Assembly (NCBI GenBank): GCA_026122225.1
Contig: JANEZZ010003061.1
Span: 1,550,001-1,614,000, forward strand
Origin: Heloderma charlesbogerti
Lineage: Eukaryota; Chordata; Lepidosauria; Squamata; Helodermatidae
DNA length: 64,000 bases
Direction: 5' to 3'
Below are positions 43,438-54,599 of this stretch, piece after piece (within the stretch, counting starts at the first letter, position 1; each line of letters starts with the position of its first letter). Below the pieces are notes generated by a model. That model saw nothing but the letters and a program-made list of their open reading frames with translations. It searched no databases and had not been told where the DNA came from. Made by a program: the position numbers and the translations under genes.

Positions 43438-43934
43438 CTTTCTATATTTTTATCTTTGCTGTTTTAAATCTGTATTTTAAATTCCTGCACTGCTGCTAGG
43501 TTTTATTATGGTTGTATTGTTATATTGTGGTTTAATGTTCTATATATTTTATATTGTTTTATTGTGTGCCGTTCGGTTTTAATTTTTGTGAACTGCCCAG
43601 AGAGCTTCGGCTGTTGGATAGTATAGAAATGTAATAAATAAATGAATGAATGAATGGTGGAGGTGGCACTAAGCCAGATTGCCGTTTTTCATGGCTCATG
43701 CCAGGGGGCTCTGTAGACCTCTGTAATAAGCCTTGCACTCTGCTGGGTTTGCAGGTCACAACAAACCACCTTGAACAACCCCACAAGCCATGGGTTCTCA
43801 GGGTGGCTTGTGCAGGGTTAACAAACCATGCTGAGGAAACTGTGCCGGGTCTGGACATCACGACAATCCACACTGAAACAAACAACGGTGACAACCCACC
43901 GTGGGTTTTCACGTCATGTGAACCAGGTCAATGT

Positions 43935-44830
43935 GTCTAAACATCAGAAGAGAGGGGAGGTCCTACCAAACATTTCTAGAAAGGGTGTTCCACAGTCTGG
44001 GTGCCTTAACATAAAAGGCCCACGCTTGTGTCCCCACCAACATTGCCCTGGAAGGTGGCAGAACATGGAGCAGTAGGCAGACAGACTCATGTGGAGAGAG
44101 GTGGTTTTTCAAATATCCTGGTCCCAAAGAGTTTAGAGTTTTGTAAATAATAACTAGCACTTTACATCGGATCTGGAAACGAACTGGAATCCAATGCTAA
44201 TGCATATTATATAAAACTGAACTAATATGCTCCACAAAGCAGGCTCCAGAGATTAGTCTGGCTGCTGCATTTTGCACCAGCTGTAGTTTCTGAATGCTTT
44301 TCAAAGGCAGCCTGATGTAGAGTGCAATGCAGTAATCCACCCTGGATGTAATCAAAGCATGTGTTACCATGGCAAGATCTACTTCATCCAGGAAAGGGCA
44401 TATCTGGCACACCAGCCAAAGCTGTATGAAAGCTCCCCTGGTCACCACCTACCCATCCAGGAACAATGATGGATCCAGGAAAACTGCCAAGCTGCAAACC
44501 TGAACCGCCAGGGGGAGTACAAGTCCATCTAGGAGAGGCTGTGCCCCATCCTAATCCTGGATTAGCTTTTCTACTGACTAGCAACACCTTCGTCTTGTCT
44601 GGATTAACTCTTGAGCTTGTTAGCCCACAGCCAAACCATATTCAGCTCAGACAATAATAGCGAACCTCCACAGCCACCGGGGGCGCGGGCGGGAGAAAGC
44701 TTGAGTTCAGAGTCATTAGCAATATAGAGGGCACCAACTCCAAACCACAGGAGAACCTCTCTCAGTGATTTCATGTTAAACAGCATGAAAGACAGGATAG
44801 AAGCCTTAGGTACGAGGTCTCCAATGTGGT
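43935..44830 (-). pseudogene. L2-type LINE fragment, inverted
   Basis: On the minus strand the text runs from the LSPMLFN region (GGCTTCTATCCTGTCTTTCA near 44810) through HALITSRVDYCIALYIRLPL near 44310-44370 and VQNAAARLISGACFVEHISS near 44220-44290 to LVIIYKTLNSLGPGYLKNHL near 44100-44160. The frames are broken. It faces the plus-strand L2 that ends at 43655. Confidence 0.85.
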
Positions 44831-45475
44831 GCCCGTGGGCACCAATGTGTCAGCAGACACCTCTCATGGCACACATCATGTTCCCTGCCCCTCCTGGTTT
44901 TTATTTTAATTCCTTTTTAAAATCTAACTGGGAGGCTGGAATGCTGCACAGCAAAGTGACAGCCTCTGGCACCATCTTTATCTCCAAGAATGTCTTTGGG
45001 TCCTACATGGGTCCCAGAGGCATTATTAAAAAATAAGAACGATGAATGGCTGTAGCCCAGTGCTTTGTTTTGAAGCATACCCAGCCAACCAGCCAGAAAA
45101 AAGAACAAAGTAAGCTAGAGGTGGGATACATGATGGAAGGGAAAGTTAAGCCAGTCTATAGTAAGACAGGATTTCTCTAACTTTAGCCAAGATGCTGATT
45201 TCAAATAAATGGAGGGATTCTAAAGCATCTTTATTAAATGTGTGATTATTGGGGCCGTGGAAGGAGGCAGAAATGTCAACATTAACAGAATGAGTCTGGA
45301 TTAGTGCCAAAGATGAGAAGCCCATGACCTGTAGTTTAAATGAGTATTCCTATTATAACTGCTGGGTGACCAATTTGGATGGGAGAGAAATTTGTTTGGT
45401 TCTATCTATTTCTCACTTCACAAACTAATACATGAACTGGAATCTAATTATCTTTCAGTTTTACACTTCTCTGAA
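44831..45475. other. No gene recognised
   Basis: Unassigned sequence. GGTCTCCAATGTGGTGCCCG near 44817 may start another decayed element. Confidence 0.35.
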
Positions 45476-45479
45476 TTCA

Positions 45480-45660
45480 GTCTCCAATCAAAAAATGTGT
45501 ATGTTAGGAAAAATTGCATACATAAAGAAAACTGCATACAAAGAAGCCATACATTGGAGGAAATGCATACAAGAATGTGTATGACTTTTTGTGTAAACAA
45601 AAATCTGCATGAAAATGCATATGAATTTTCATCTGGCTTTTAAAAAAATCACAAACTGAA
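45480..45660. repeat. Irregular TGCATA/TGTAT-rich block
   Basis: GCATAC, TGCATAC, TGCATG and GTGTATG variants recur every 15-25 bases across about 150 bp. Similar in style to 20800-20960 but with different spacing. No element ends identified. Confidence 0.5.
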
Positions 45661-45702
45661 GCAAAAACTGGATAGAATGAACTCATGCTAAACAACAACA
45701 AC

Positions 45703-45745
45703 AACTATTATTATTATTATTAATATTATTAATATTATTATTGGA
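45703..45745. repeat. (ATT)n microsatellite
   Basis: TATTATTATTATTATTAATA run, imperfect. Confidence 0.9.
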
Positions 45746-46532
45746 AGCAAAACCGAGAGATTTGGCCATCCCTACTGCCCAACCTTTGCTAAACCAAATG
45801 ATTACTGATGGTTAGGAATTACCAGCTGATTTTACAGCAGCTAACGACTTGAACTGAAATCCCCATGCTTTGGAAGAAAACACCCTTCAGCTAGTAGGAA
45901 TATCAGAGAAATGATGTTGTAGTTTGACTTGGGTGTCAGAATCAGACAGAGTGCTAGGAATTTTTGAGCTGAACAGGAAGTACTGGAGGTATGAGAGAGG
46001 GACAGGGAATCACTAGTGGAGTTTTTTAAATGTTTTCTCATAGGAGTAAATGACAGCAACTCACCAATATGGGGTATAGTAAAAATGGGAGAGGGAAGTC
46101 ATAGGGATAGATACATGAGATATTATTTTACTAGTGGGTTCCATGTCCTCCAGTAATCAGTATAGGTTATATTAGAAAAAATAAGCCTCCTGCTGACTAT
46201 AACTCCAGTTTCTTGTTTGGGGGGGGGGGTCTTGCCCCTTCCAACTGTTGTGTTCATTGCAGCGCATTCATTTTACCTATAGAATTCAATGATAGCCATT
46301 AAAACTGTATGTACTCTCATCTGTATAGTGTTGCACTGAATTCCAATTCTTGATTACATCCGGATGTGAAGAAATTAAATTCAGAAACTCATTCTTACAC
46401 TAGCAAAATAGCAATCAATATGATGGGTGAGGTATTGCAGGCGCCCATTTGTGCACAAATAACTACACACATGATGCATCTCTATATTCTGTACATGCAT
46501 CATTTTGCACTCCCACGGCACCCATGTAGGTC

Positions 46533-46740
46533 AGGGGTGGGCAACTTCAGGGGTGGGCAACTTCAGGGGCAAATTTCAACCCCATGGAAATCTGGGGGGG
46601 GGCCTCAGTGCTGTCACATGCCACCAAACTTCAGCAGAAGAAGCAGCAAAACAAAGTGCACACACTTTTTAAAAACTAAATTTGGCCTTCTTTAGGCCAC
46701 TGTTTGGTTTGCTGCCAAAATTTGGCAGCAAACCACCAAC
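46533..46740. repeat. hAT-type fragment with duplicated end
   Basis: AGGGGTGGGCAACTTC occurs twice in a row (46533-46548 and 46549-46564), then GGGGCAAATTTCAACC. It matches the left end of the 35290 and 52509 elements. No right end was found. Confidence 0.5.
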
Positions 46741-47477
46741 TGTGAATGGGATAAAGTAAATGGGAATTAAAACTGCTCCTTGTCCCTCATGATCCCATGA
46801 AGTATGAAGCAAACCTGCTTCAGTCAGTGTAGCCCAATACCTGTTCTATTCCTTGATCATACTAGAATGCAATGGAATGTTAGGAGAGTTTGATGGAATG
46901 TTGGAAATTATCTTGTTTAAAGAGAGATTTAAGTCTAAGCACAAAAGAGAAAGGAATTTTATGACCAATGTCTTTGCATTTCTATGATTAAGCAACGGTG
47001 GAACAAATCAGCCTACTAACAGGCATAAGGAACAAAATATATCTACTTCAGAAGAACAGATATTACAATATATCAATTAGAAATGCCGAAGCATAAATGT
47101 GTTCAAAGTATTTCCAGGAGCCCCAAGCAAAATAATGCAGGGAGATTATATTTTTAATTATGATCAACACAGAAGCTTACACTCTGTAGTTGAAATATGG
47201 GTGTTTTGCTTCTTACTGCCTAAGAAGTTGATATTTTCCCACACTGACATAATTAAATTAACATAAATGGACTTAAGCATATGTCTGTTAGTAAATGAAT
47301 AAGTGACAATTAGAGACCAATTTAGAAAATCAGAACATTTTGCACTTTAAAAATACTATGTCTATGTACCCTAACCACAGAAATCTAGTTTCTCCTTTCT
47401 GAATTCCTAATGAATGGAATATTCACTCTTTCTCAATGCAATGCTTCAAAAAGAAATACTGAATACAGGTTATGGCA
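46741..47477. other. No gene; AT-rich intron
   Basis: Unassigned. Confidence 0.4.
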
Positions 47478-47605
47478 GTCTTCCCCAACCTGGTGCTCTC
47501 CAGATATTTTGGACTTCAGCTCCCATCAGCTGCAGCCAGCAGGGCCAATTATCATGAATGCTGAGAGTTGAAGTCCAAAGCCTCTGGAGTGTTCCAAGTT
47601 GGAGC
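47478..47605. repeat. Palindromic MITE
   Basis: CCTGGTGCTCTCCAGATATT / TTGGACTTCAGCTCCCATCA on the left pairs with TGAGAGTTGAAGTCCAAAGC and CTGGAGTGTTCCAAGTTGG on the right. Same family as 4205-4338. Confidence 0.65.
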
Positions 47606-48172
47606 TGCTATTATATGCTATTTTTTATTCGCAAACTTCATGAGATAAGGAACCAAAAGAAACCACTGCTTCTCTCTACTCCTTGGGTTGAATCCAATTA
47701 TTGCATTCCACTGAAGGAAGCAGTTCCATCAGCAGAACCAGGAGCGGCACAATTCCCCCTCCCAGCTGCAGCCCTCTTGCACCCTCAAAATCTGATCTGG
47801 AAGGCTGGGAAATCCTCCAGAGCAGATTTTCTGATAGCACAGAGGGCTGCAGGAGGAGGAGAGGGGGAGAACATCTTTTCATTTTAGGCCCTTAAATTTA
47901 ATTAGATGATCCTCCTTACAAATGGTCCTAGGGATTCTTGTTAATTGGAGCAGGATCCCATTTCCATTCAAGAACACAATTTCCTTTGTATATTGATTTA
48001 TCAACTTCTAGATTAAATGAGCACTGTACCAAAGAGGCCAGGATTAACTTTTTAATATTTATGAACTCTTGGATTACAGGTCCCAGTTTCTTCTCTTCTC
48101 CTGGGAATTAATACATGACTTTTCTAATGTCATACTTGAACACACTGTACAATTCCTGGCTGCCTAAACATT

Positions 48173-48252
48173 AAGGCTGCAATCTTATGCACACTTATTT
48201 GGAAGTAAGCCCTGTTGAACTCAATACCGAATAAATGTGCAGAGGAGCGTTA
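48173..48252. repeat. MITE-like repeat with GGCTGCAATCTTAT end
   Basis: AAGGCTGCAATCTTATGCAC, then GGAAGTAAGCCCTGTTGAAC. Same family as 28496 and 148. Confidence 0.55.
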
Positions 48253-51035
48253 TTAAAAAGTCCTGTTTACCAGCCTGCTGTTAAGATAGGTTGTTCTTGG
48301 GCTATGTTAGAAAACATGCCAACTTCCTGACTTTCAGGCATAATTATGTTGGGCTCTCTGCTATTCCATGCAACGGAAAGTTTATACTGGCTGAGGCTAA
48401 CAGAAGTTGCAGTGCAAAACATTTGAGGGGACAGAGGTTTCAGAAGACTGTCTAGAACTTCAGCTGCTTCTACCAGTTCACCATAGTATAAATAGTTACA
48501 CATACCCAATTGTCCAAGCAACAAGATGTACAAGGGTGTAGCACTTACCCAGATTTGGATTCCTTTACAAGGAGGCCACAGGAAGCTTATTGGTATTTTG
48601 TAATATTTGTCTTTATTTACAAATATATACAGTGAATATAGGTGGAGACAGATAGCTGAAACATTCCGACAGACTGCCAAAGTCTGCTCCTTCCACATCA
48701 GGTGTCTATGGAGGCAGCCAGAAATTTAAGATGCTTTTGGAGCTCAAAATCCAACTCCCTGTCTTTCTCAGTCTGACTCCAAACTGCAGCGTTGTCCTTT
48801 TGTTCTCCTTTACACAAACACCTGGATTTTAACATTTCTTAGCTTGGAAGCAGATGTTTCCCTTGCTTCTCCGATAATTCTTCCTATATAGAACATTCCA
48901 GCAATTATTTAGTTCCTATGCCAACATATCGTCAGGCTATTAACAAGCCCAAGGCTCTGTCCAGGTATGCCTCAGGCAACCATCACCAATAATAAAACCC
49001 ATAACAATTATTATTTAATTCTCCATTAATATTTTTAACAGATTATACATATCCATTTATAGTGGGAAGTTCTGCAGAACCTTGAGGGAGTTGATGTTCC
49101 CCTGAGTCACATGCCAACTACCTTTACAGATAGCCGACTAACATTTACCTGTTACCTCATTATATAGACTATACAATTGGAATAATAGTTTTATTAATTT
49201 CAAATGCTAATGCCAATTCCTTAAATTTAGCCCACTGCCTGTCTTGATCAAGAAACTAAGGACCACTACCACCATCATCACCACTAATGTTTTGATGCTT
49301 GTTTTAGCTGTATTTATTGTTATTCTCTCCTCTGTTTACTTTCACCTGCTTTTGATCTTATTGAGTGCTGTTTTAATGTTGTGTTTTATCTTATTATATT
49401 TTTGTTGTTTTTAACTCGTTATTTTTACTTTTTTAAATACCCAGATAATGTTTCAGCCTAAAACAACAAGGCAGCTAGAAGAATAGTTGTGATGGGAGCA
49501 CAACCTGGGCCTGTTCTTAGCTGTAGGGCATCCAAGTTTTTTCTCCCTAGAAGGACTGGAGGCATTCACATCAAAGCCACCTCTTCCCCTCTCAAGTCTT
49601 AGTCTGCAGTCTCTCTCTTGCTACTAATTCTCAGTGTTATAGGAGTGCCATCTGGGAAAACAGAGGTGCTGCTGTTCAGCAGACCAGTAAAGGTTTCATC
49701 CTGTGTTGGCCTGCTTGCATCCACCGACCTCCACCCACCTCAGATTAACCGGTACTCCTGTAAGAATCAGGGTACCTGCACATGTTGGTGACACCCTACC
49801 CAGGCTTTGTTTAAATTTGGCCAGGCTGATCAGATCATGGAGCTGCAGAATACTACTCTCTTTCTTATCCTGGTAATTAGGCATGCAATTCAGTCTAGAT
49901 ATCAAGCTTGTAAATAGTCACACATCTGGTCATCTATGATGAGTAAGAATTGCCTCCAGGTGACCAGGCATTGAAGTTTTTAAAAAACTATATACATTTT
50001 AAAATGTGATGTTTATTCTGAGCTGCTCTGGGCATGGTCCACCATGGAAAAGTAGTAGATAAATAAGCTAAACTAAGCTGAAATATTGTTAATATGCCAA
50101 AAACCTAGTTATGTGTTGGCAAGCTGGCTAGTTAAAAAAAAAAAAAAAAGAATCTTGGGCAAGCAGCTTTTAAGGTCTTACTTACAAAGATAACTTACAT
50201 AAGACTGTCTAAGAGTACAGTCCTAAGGGATAGCCACTCGACAGATAGGCTCTGATGTTGGAGCCCTCTGTCTATCTTATGACCTGCCAGCAGACCAGAC
50301 GGGTAGGAGGTGGACAGAGGTAAAATGCCTCCCGTTCCTCCTTTTCTTTATATTTTCCTCTTGGCCCATCTAGCTGACCTACCTTGGTGTGGGTGGGACA
50401 GGCAATGGAGAGGCTTTAGGATCCAGTGGATCCTGAACCCTATCCCCCAAATAGGTTCAGCACTTTGGATAGCTCCTTTAGAGTTCTGGCTGGTTCTGAC
50501 TGAAACCCAGAATTGATCCACAGCCCCACCACAATTGTTTGAAGCTGGTGCCCATCCTAATTTAGACGTATTTTAAGTGATACCTTGCAAGACAGAAGCC
50601 CCCAAACTCGGACTTCTGTGTATCCAATGCCCTGCCGGGCTGAAGCTGTCAGGGCAGAAGGTTTGGTGGAGGTGATATTTGCCTCCCTGTCCTCCAATCA
50701 CTGGGTTTTTTGCTAGATGGGTTTTTTGGCAATTTAGCAGTGGTGCTTTGGAGGGGGACGGAAGGAGCCTGGAAGAGGCTCAGGATAGCTCACATCCTGG
50801 CCACACAGGTCTCCTCCTCTCCCTGCTTACCAGAACACCCCCTTTCCCACCTCTCTGAGGTTGATTTTCCAACCTCAAAGGACAGCCAGCATGGTTCTTT
50901 CTGTGCTGGCTGCGAGGGGATGGGGGAAGGGAGGCTGGATCTCCAACTCCTCCTTCCAGGGTTGGAGTGCTCTTTTTGTCCTTGGAGGGGGGAATTCCTA
51001 CTACCTTATGGCCCCTCAGATAATGTCTAGGAGCC
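48253..51035. other. No gene; intron sequence
   Basis: Includes a long A-run near 50134-50150 and a G-rich patch around 50880-51000. Open frames are short and featureless. Confidence 0.4.
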
Positions 51036-51039
51036 ATAG

Positions 51040-51280
51040 GATTGCTCCCTCCATGTCTTTATTTTGTTTATATTCCATCTTTTCTCCTAGAACCTTAAGG
51101 CAATATTTATGGTTCTTTCCCCTCCCACATATTCTCAGAACAACTCTGTGAGGTAGGTTAAGCTAAGAGATCATGACGGGCCAAAGGTCACCCCATGAGG
51201 TTCAGCACTGTGAGGGGATCTGAACCTGTATTTCCCCAGTCCTAGTCTGACACTCTAATTACTATCCCGGCTCCTGTACC
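51040..51280 (-). repeat. tRNA-derived SINE, inverted
   Basis: On the minus strand GTCAGACTAGGACTGGGGAA, CAGGTTCAGATCCCC (B box), CTCATGGGGTGACCTTTGGC, CTTAACCTACCTCACAGAGT, then the GGAGAAAAGATGGAATATAA tail. Full block order, diverged. Confidence 0.82.
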
Positions 51281-52500
51281 AGAAATTACTAAGAGACAGT
51301 CAGTTCAAGCAGTCCTGATGCAATCTTTGAAAGAAACTTTCACACAAGTAATTACACCAAACAATCATTTGCATAGCAAAAGAAAAAGTACTTTTAGTAG
51401 CCAAGGGTAGAATCCAATGCTGTCCTAGCGCTAGAATAAACCAAAGCTTACTCAGTGTAACTAGCACTTGCTAGTGTAATGCAAAAAAGCTGATTTGCAG
51501 CTGAAATGGCTGCCAGTAGAAATTGCTACTGCACTCCAAATTCTGTCGGCAAATTAACGTTTTTCTCCATTGCCCTACTTAGGTTGCACAAGGGTTGGTT
51601 TATGCTAGTACAACATCATGAGCAATAGCACTGGGACACTGTTGGATACTACTCAAAGTTTATTGTTCCCCTAATTCATCTTCACAACCATCCTAGTTCT
51701 CTCCCAACTTTACAATTGAGGTATTTTGCTCCCTGAATAGCCATAAAAGATTGAAATGTGAAATTTCAGACACATTATCTCCCAATGTTGCTGCTTTCAC
51801 CATTTTCTTGTTTACATAAAGTAGTAACCTATTACTCGACAAGTCACGCTACCTTCTTCAATGAGCAATAACTGTCAACTATTAACATGTTATTTAGTGG
51901 CATCTAATCAGAGACAAAATAGTAAGATAACAATTAATCATGAACAATTATATATTGTTCTGCATGAAAATATTATTTTATTATATATTTTATAATATAT
52001 AATATTATATATTAAACGCCCTTAGTGGCTGTTTATGAAAGAAGTACTTAAAAGGAAAACTTAGGAAACAGTACAAAATTAATATAAGCCCTTCGATGCG
52101 TCTCTGCTTAAGTTGGTATTTCTTAAATACAAGAAGTCACACTTAAAATTAAAAAAAAACAACCTTTATATATTTTGATTGTTTAGATGTTGGTTTAGTA
52201 CTCTGCATAATGTGAACTGTTTTGTTTCTTTTGGGGCCCAGACTGATCAAGCAAGATTGATACACAAAAAGGGAAACAATATATATGAAGAGACAGATGG
52301 CGCTTTGTCACTGAGAGAAGGAGGGCCATATCCATGCTGAGATAAATTAACATCCCCCAAGTAATGTTAACTGGTTTTCTGCCACCAGCATTTTCAGGGT
52401 GTAGCACACTATTTGCATTTAGACCACAGTTTCTTTTGGACGTATGCACACGTATGCACACTAACTAGAAATACCAAGTTGTGAGAAATCTAGCCAGGGA
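51281..52500. other. No gene; AT-rich intron
   Basis: A near-palindromic AT run TTTATTATATATTTTATAAT lies near 51974-52015. Otherwise unassigned. Confidence 0.4.
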
Positions 52501-52508
52501 AATTAAAC

Positions 52509-52805
52509 CAGGGATGGGCAACTTCGGGAGATCCAGGAGACATTTTCACTCCCCAGCCTTCTCCCCACTGCAGGCCACACCTCTCCCCCTACCGGGCGCC
52601 AAAAAATATATAAAGAAAAATAAGAAATAATAACAAATTCAAAAATGGCATCTGGAGTGGCTACAGAGCACCAAAAGGATCAACATTAGCTTGTTAACTC
52701 AAAGTGCCAAAAAAGCTTCAAAATGGCTGCTCCAGCTGCCTATATACACACACACAATTTGGGGGGTGGCGGGGGCAGGAGTGAAAGTCACATTACCCAC
52801 CCCTG
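52509..52805. mobile_element. hAT-type non-autonomous element, 297 bp
   Basis: Flanked by a perfect 8-bp duplication AATTAAAC (52501-52508 and 52806-52813). The ends are CAGGGATGGGCAACTTCG and CATTACCCACCCCTG. No ORF. AT-rich interior with AAAATGGC repeats. Confidence 0.9.
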
Positions 52806-53251
52806 AATTAAACGAATGAAGACATGAACTAAGACAGAGATGTGAAGTGTCAGAAGACATAGAAATACACCTATCTATAATTTTTCTACATCTCAGGCGG
52901 AACAGCACAGCAGCAACTTTGAAGATAAGCAAAGAAGGAGTCAAGCAAAGTTATTCTATCATTACACTAGTCATAACTATACATGGTTGAATGAGTAAAA
53001 TGTTCACTAGCAAAGAAAAATTACACCTAGCAACTTTACTATGGACTGCATTTTTATGAAGCAAGAAATATTTTGGCCTTTTTAGCTTTGGGAAGAGGAG
53101 GACAACAGGGAGGGCCAGACCCACCTCTAAGGCTACATCTACATCAAATTCTGGAAAACTGCCTGGACCAAGAGACTAACTACTACAAATATTCTATTTA
53201 CTAGAAAATCATTAGTGTAAGTATCAACACATTTCTTAAGTCAGTGTTGAG

Positions 53252-53770
53252 TAGGGATGGCGGAGAAATCTGCCACGGACTCCCCCGAGTCCGTGGCGGA
53301 ACGGACTACCCCCCCGGCACCCCCCCCCGAAATCCCCCCGGGATGGAAGCTACCTGCCGCTGGCCGGTGGGGTCCATCCACTGCCACCATCGGCTGCTCC
53401 ACTGCAAATGGCATCCAGCATAGCGGATGCCATTTGCGTCCCTGTTCTTTCCAGTAATAGGCTACGTAAATCTTTACGTAGCCTATTACTGCAAGGAACA
53501 GGGATGCAAATGGCATAGCAGGTGCCATTTGCGTCCCCGTTCTTTCCAATAATAGGCTACGTAAATCTTCACGTAGCCTATTACTGGAAAGATCAGGGAC
53601 GCAAATGGCATCCGCTATGCGGGTGCCATCTGTGTCCCAGCAGCCGGAGCCGGCCGGCAGCTCACCGTGGAGCAGAGCCGGCCAGGGCTCGTGAGGATTG
53701 CGGGGGGGAGGAATGGATCGCCTCCCCCGCCCTGCAGACTCCTGTGGACCAAAGGTTTTGTACACCCCTA
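53252..53770. mobile_element. GC-rich hAT-type non-autonomous element with hairpins, copy B
   Basis: Flanked by a perfect 8-bp duplication GTGTTGAG (53244-53251 and 53771-53778). The ends are TAGGGATGGCGGAG and TGTACACCCCTA. Two hairpins stand in tandem (about 53427-53519 and 53524-53612). Each has arms GCCATTTGCGTCCC / GGGA(T/C)GCAAATGGC and a self-complementary TAGGCTACGTAAATCTT centre. The hairpins are cleaner than in copy A at 28866. GCCGGCCGGC-type GC-rich ends surround them. No transposase frame. Confidence 0.92.
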
Positions 53771-54227
53771 GTGTTGAGTGGCTGCTGGATTTGCACTATT
53801 AGCACTGCAACAGGATAATCACAACAACACAATAATCCCAAAAGTTCCCCCGCCCTAGTTTGAAGAGTTCTTAACAACTCCCATAACTCAGTGCAGATAG
53901 CTCAACTATGAAGGCATGAGGATACTGGTTGACAAACCAAAAACAGAGGTCACCAAGTTTGGGCTTGTTTGAAGCCATATGTTATTTTCCACCACAACCC
54001 CCCACCCTTCTCCCCAAGTCCTATGTTACATGTCAGGAAAGTCAGACGCACTGTCATCTCTTGTTACCTCCAAGCTTCCCCTGTATCTGGTGCAAAGCAA
54101 GAAATACTCACTTGATGTCAGGCACTGAGGAAAGTTAAAAGCAGTGAGACTCAAAGCAGCAGCAAAAACATCAACAACCAGAGACAGTACCAGAAAAAGT
54201 ACAAAAAAGACTGTCCTCTGAATGCAT

Positions 54228-54440
54228 TCAGGGAGGTGGATTGCCAGGTCTCACAGCACAGTAAATTCCACTGCTACTGAGATAGCCAAATCTTTCATTC
54301 CCATCCTCCATTCTGCCACCCTGCGAGAAGTGCTTAGAAGGGCTTTCCCGATTACTTATGTAGGTAGGATCGTGCAGTAGGAGATGGTCTTTCAGGTATC
54401 TAGGTTCAAACCATGCTGGCATATGAAGTGCACATGACAG
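54228..54440 (-). repeat. Possible L2-type fragment, inverted
   Basis: On the minus strand PRYLKDHLLLHDPTYI near 54350-54400 resembles L2 GPGYLKDHLLPYVPAWTL at about 43192. Only a short piece is readable. Confidence 0.4.
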
Positions 54441-54599
54441 AGGGGGGAGCTTTCTCACCATGCTGGGTATTTGAAGAAGGGGCTGATGGCATTTGCCAGA
54501 ATTACAATTATAGTTGCCAGTGGTCATGGAGGACCCCTAAAAAATATCTGTTGAACACTGCTTCTGGTGCTACTTCTGCCACTTCAAATATTGGTTGAT

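Larger units (their letters stand above)
40684..43655 (+). mobile_element. L2-type LINE, nearly full ORF2, broken
   Basis: About 3 kb with endonuclease, reverse transcriptase, 3' UTR and a terminal (ATGA)n repeat (43640-43655). It is truncated at the 5' end just inside the endonuclease. GGTGGA occurs just before (40665-40670) and just after the tail (43656-43661), a possible short target duplication. The longest LINE in the window. Confidence 0.9.

Noticed and set aside
51955..52015. AT-rich palindrome as a replication origin or cruciform element
   Set aside because: Pure A/T low complexity, which forms such symmetry by chance.
53241..53765. 174-codon minus-strand frame with repeated peptide blocks
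   Set aside because: Lies within the hairpins of the hAT-type element. The repeated peptides mirror the palindromic DNA.
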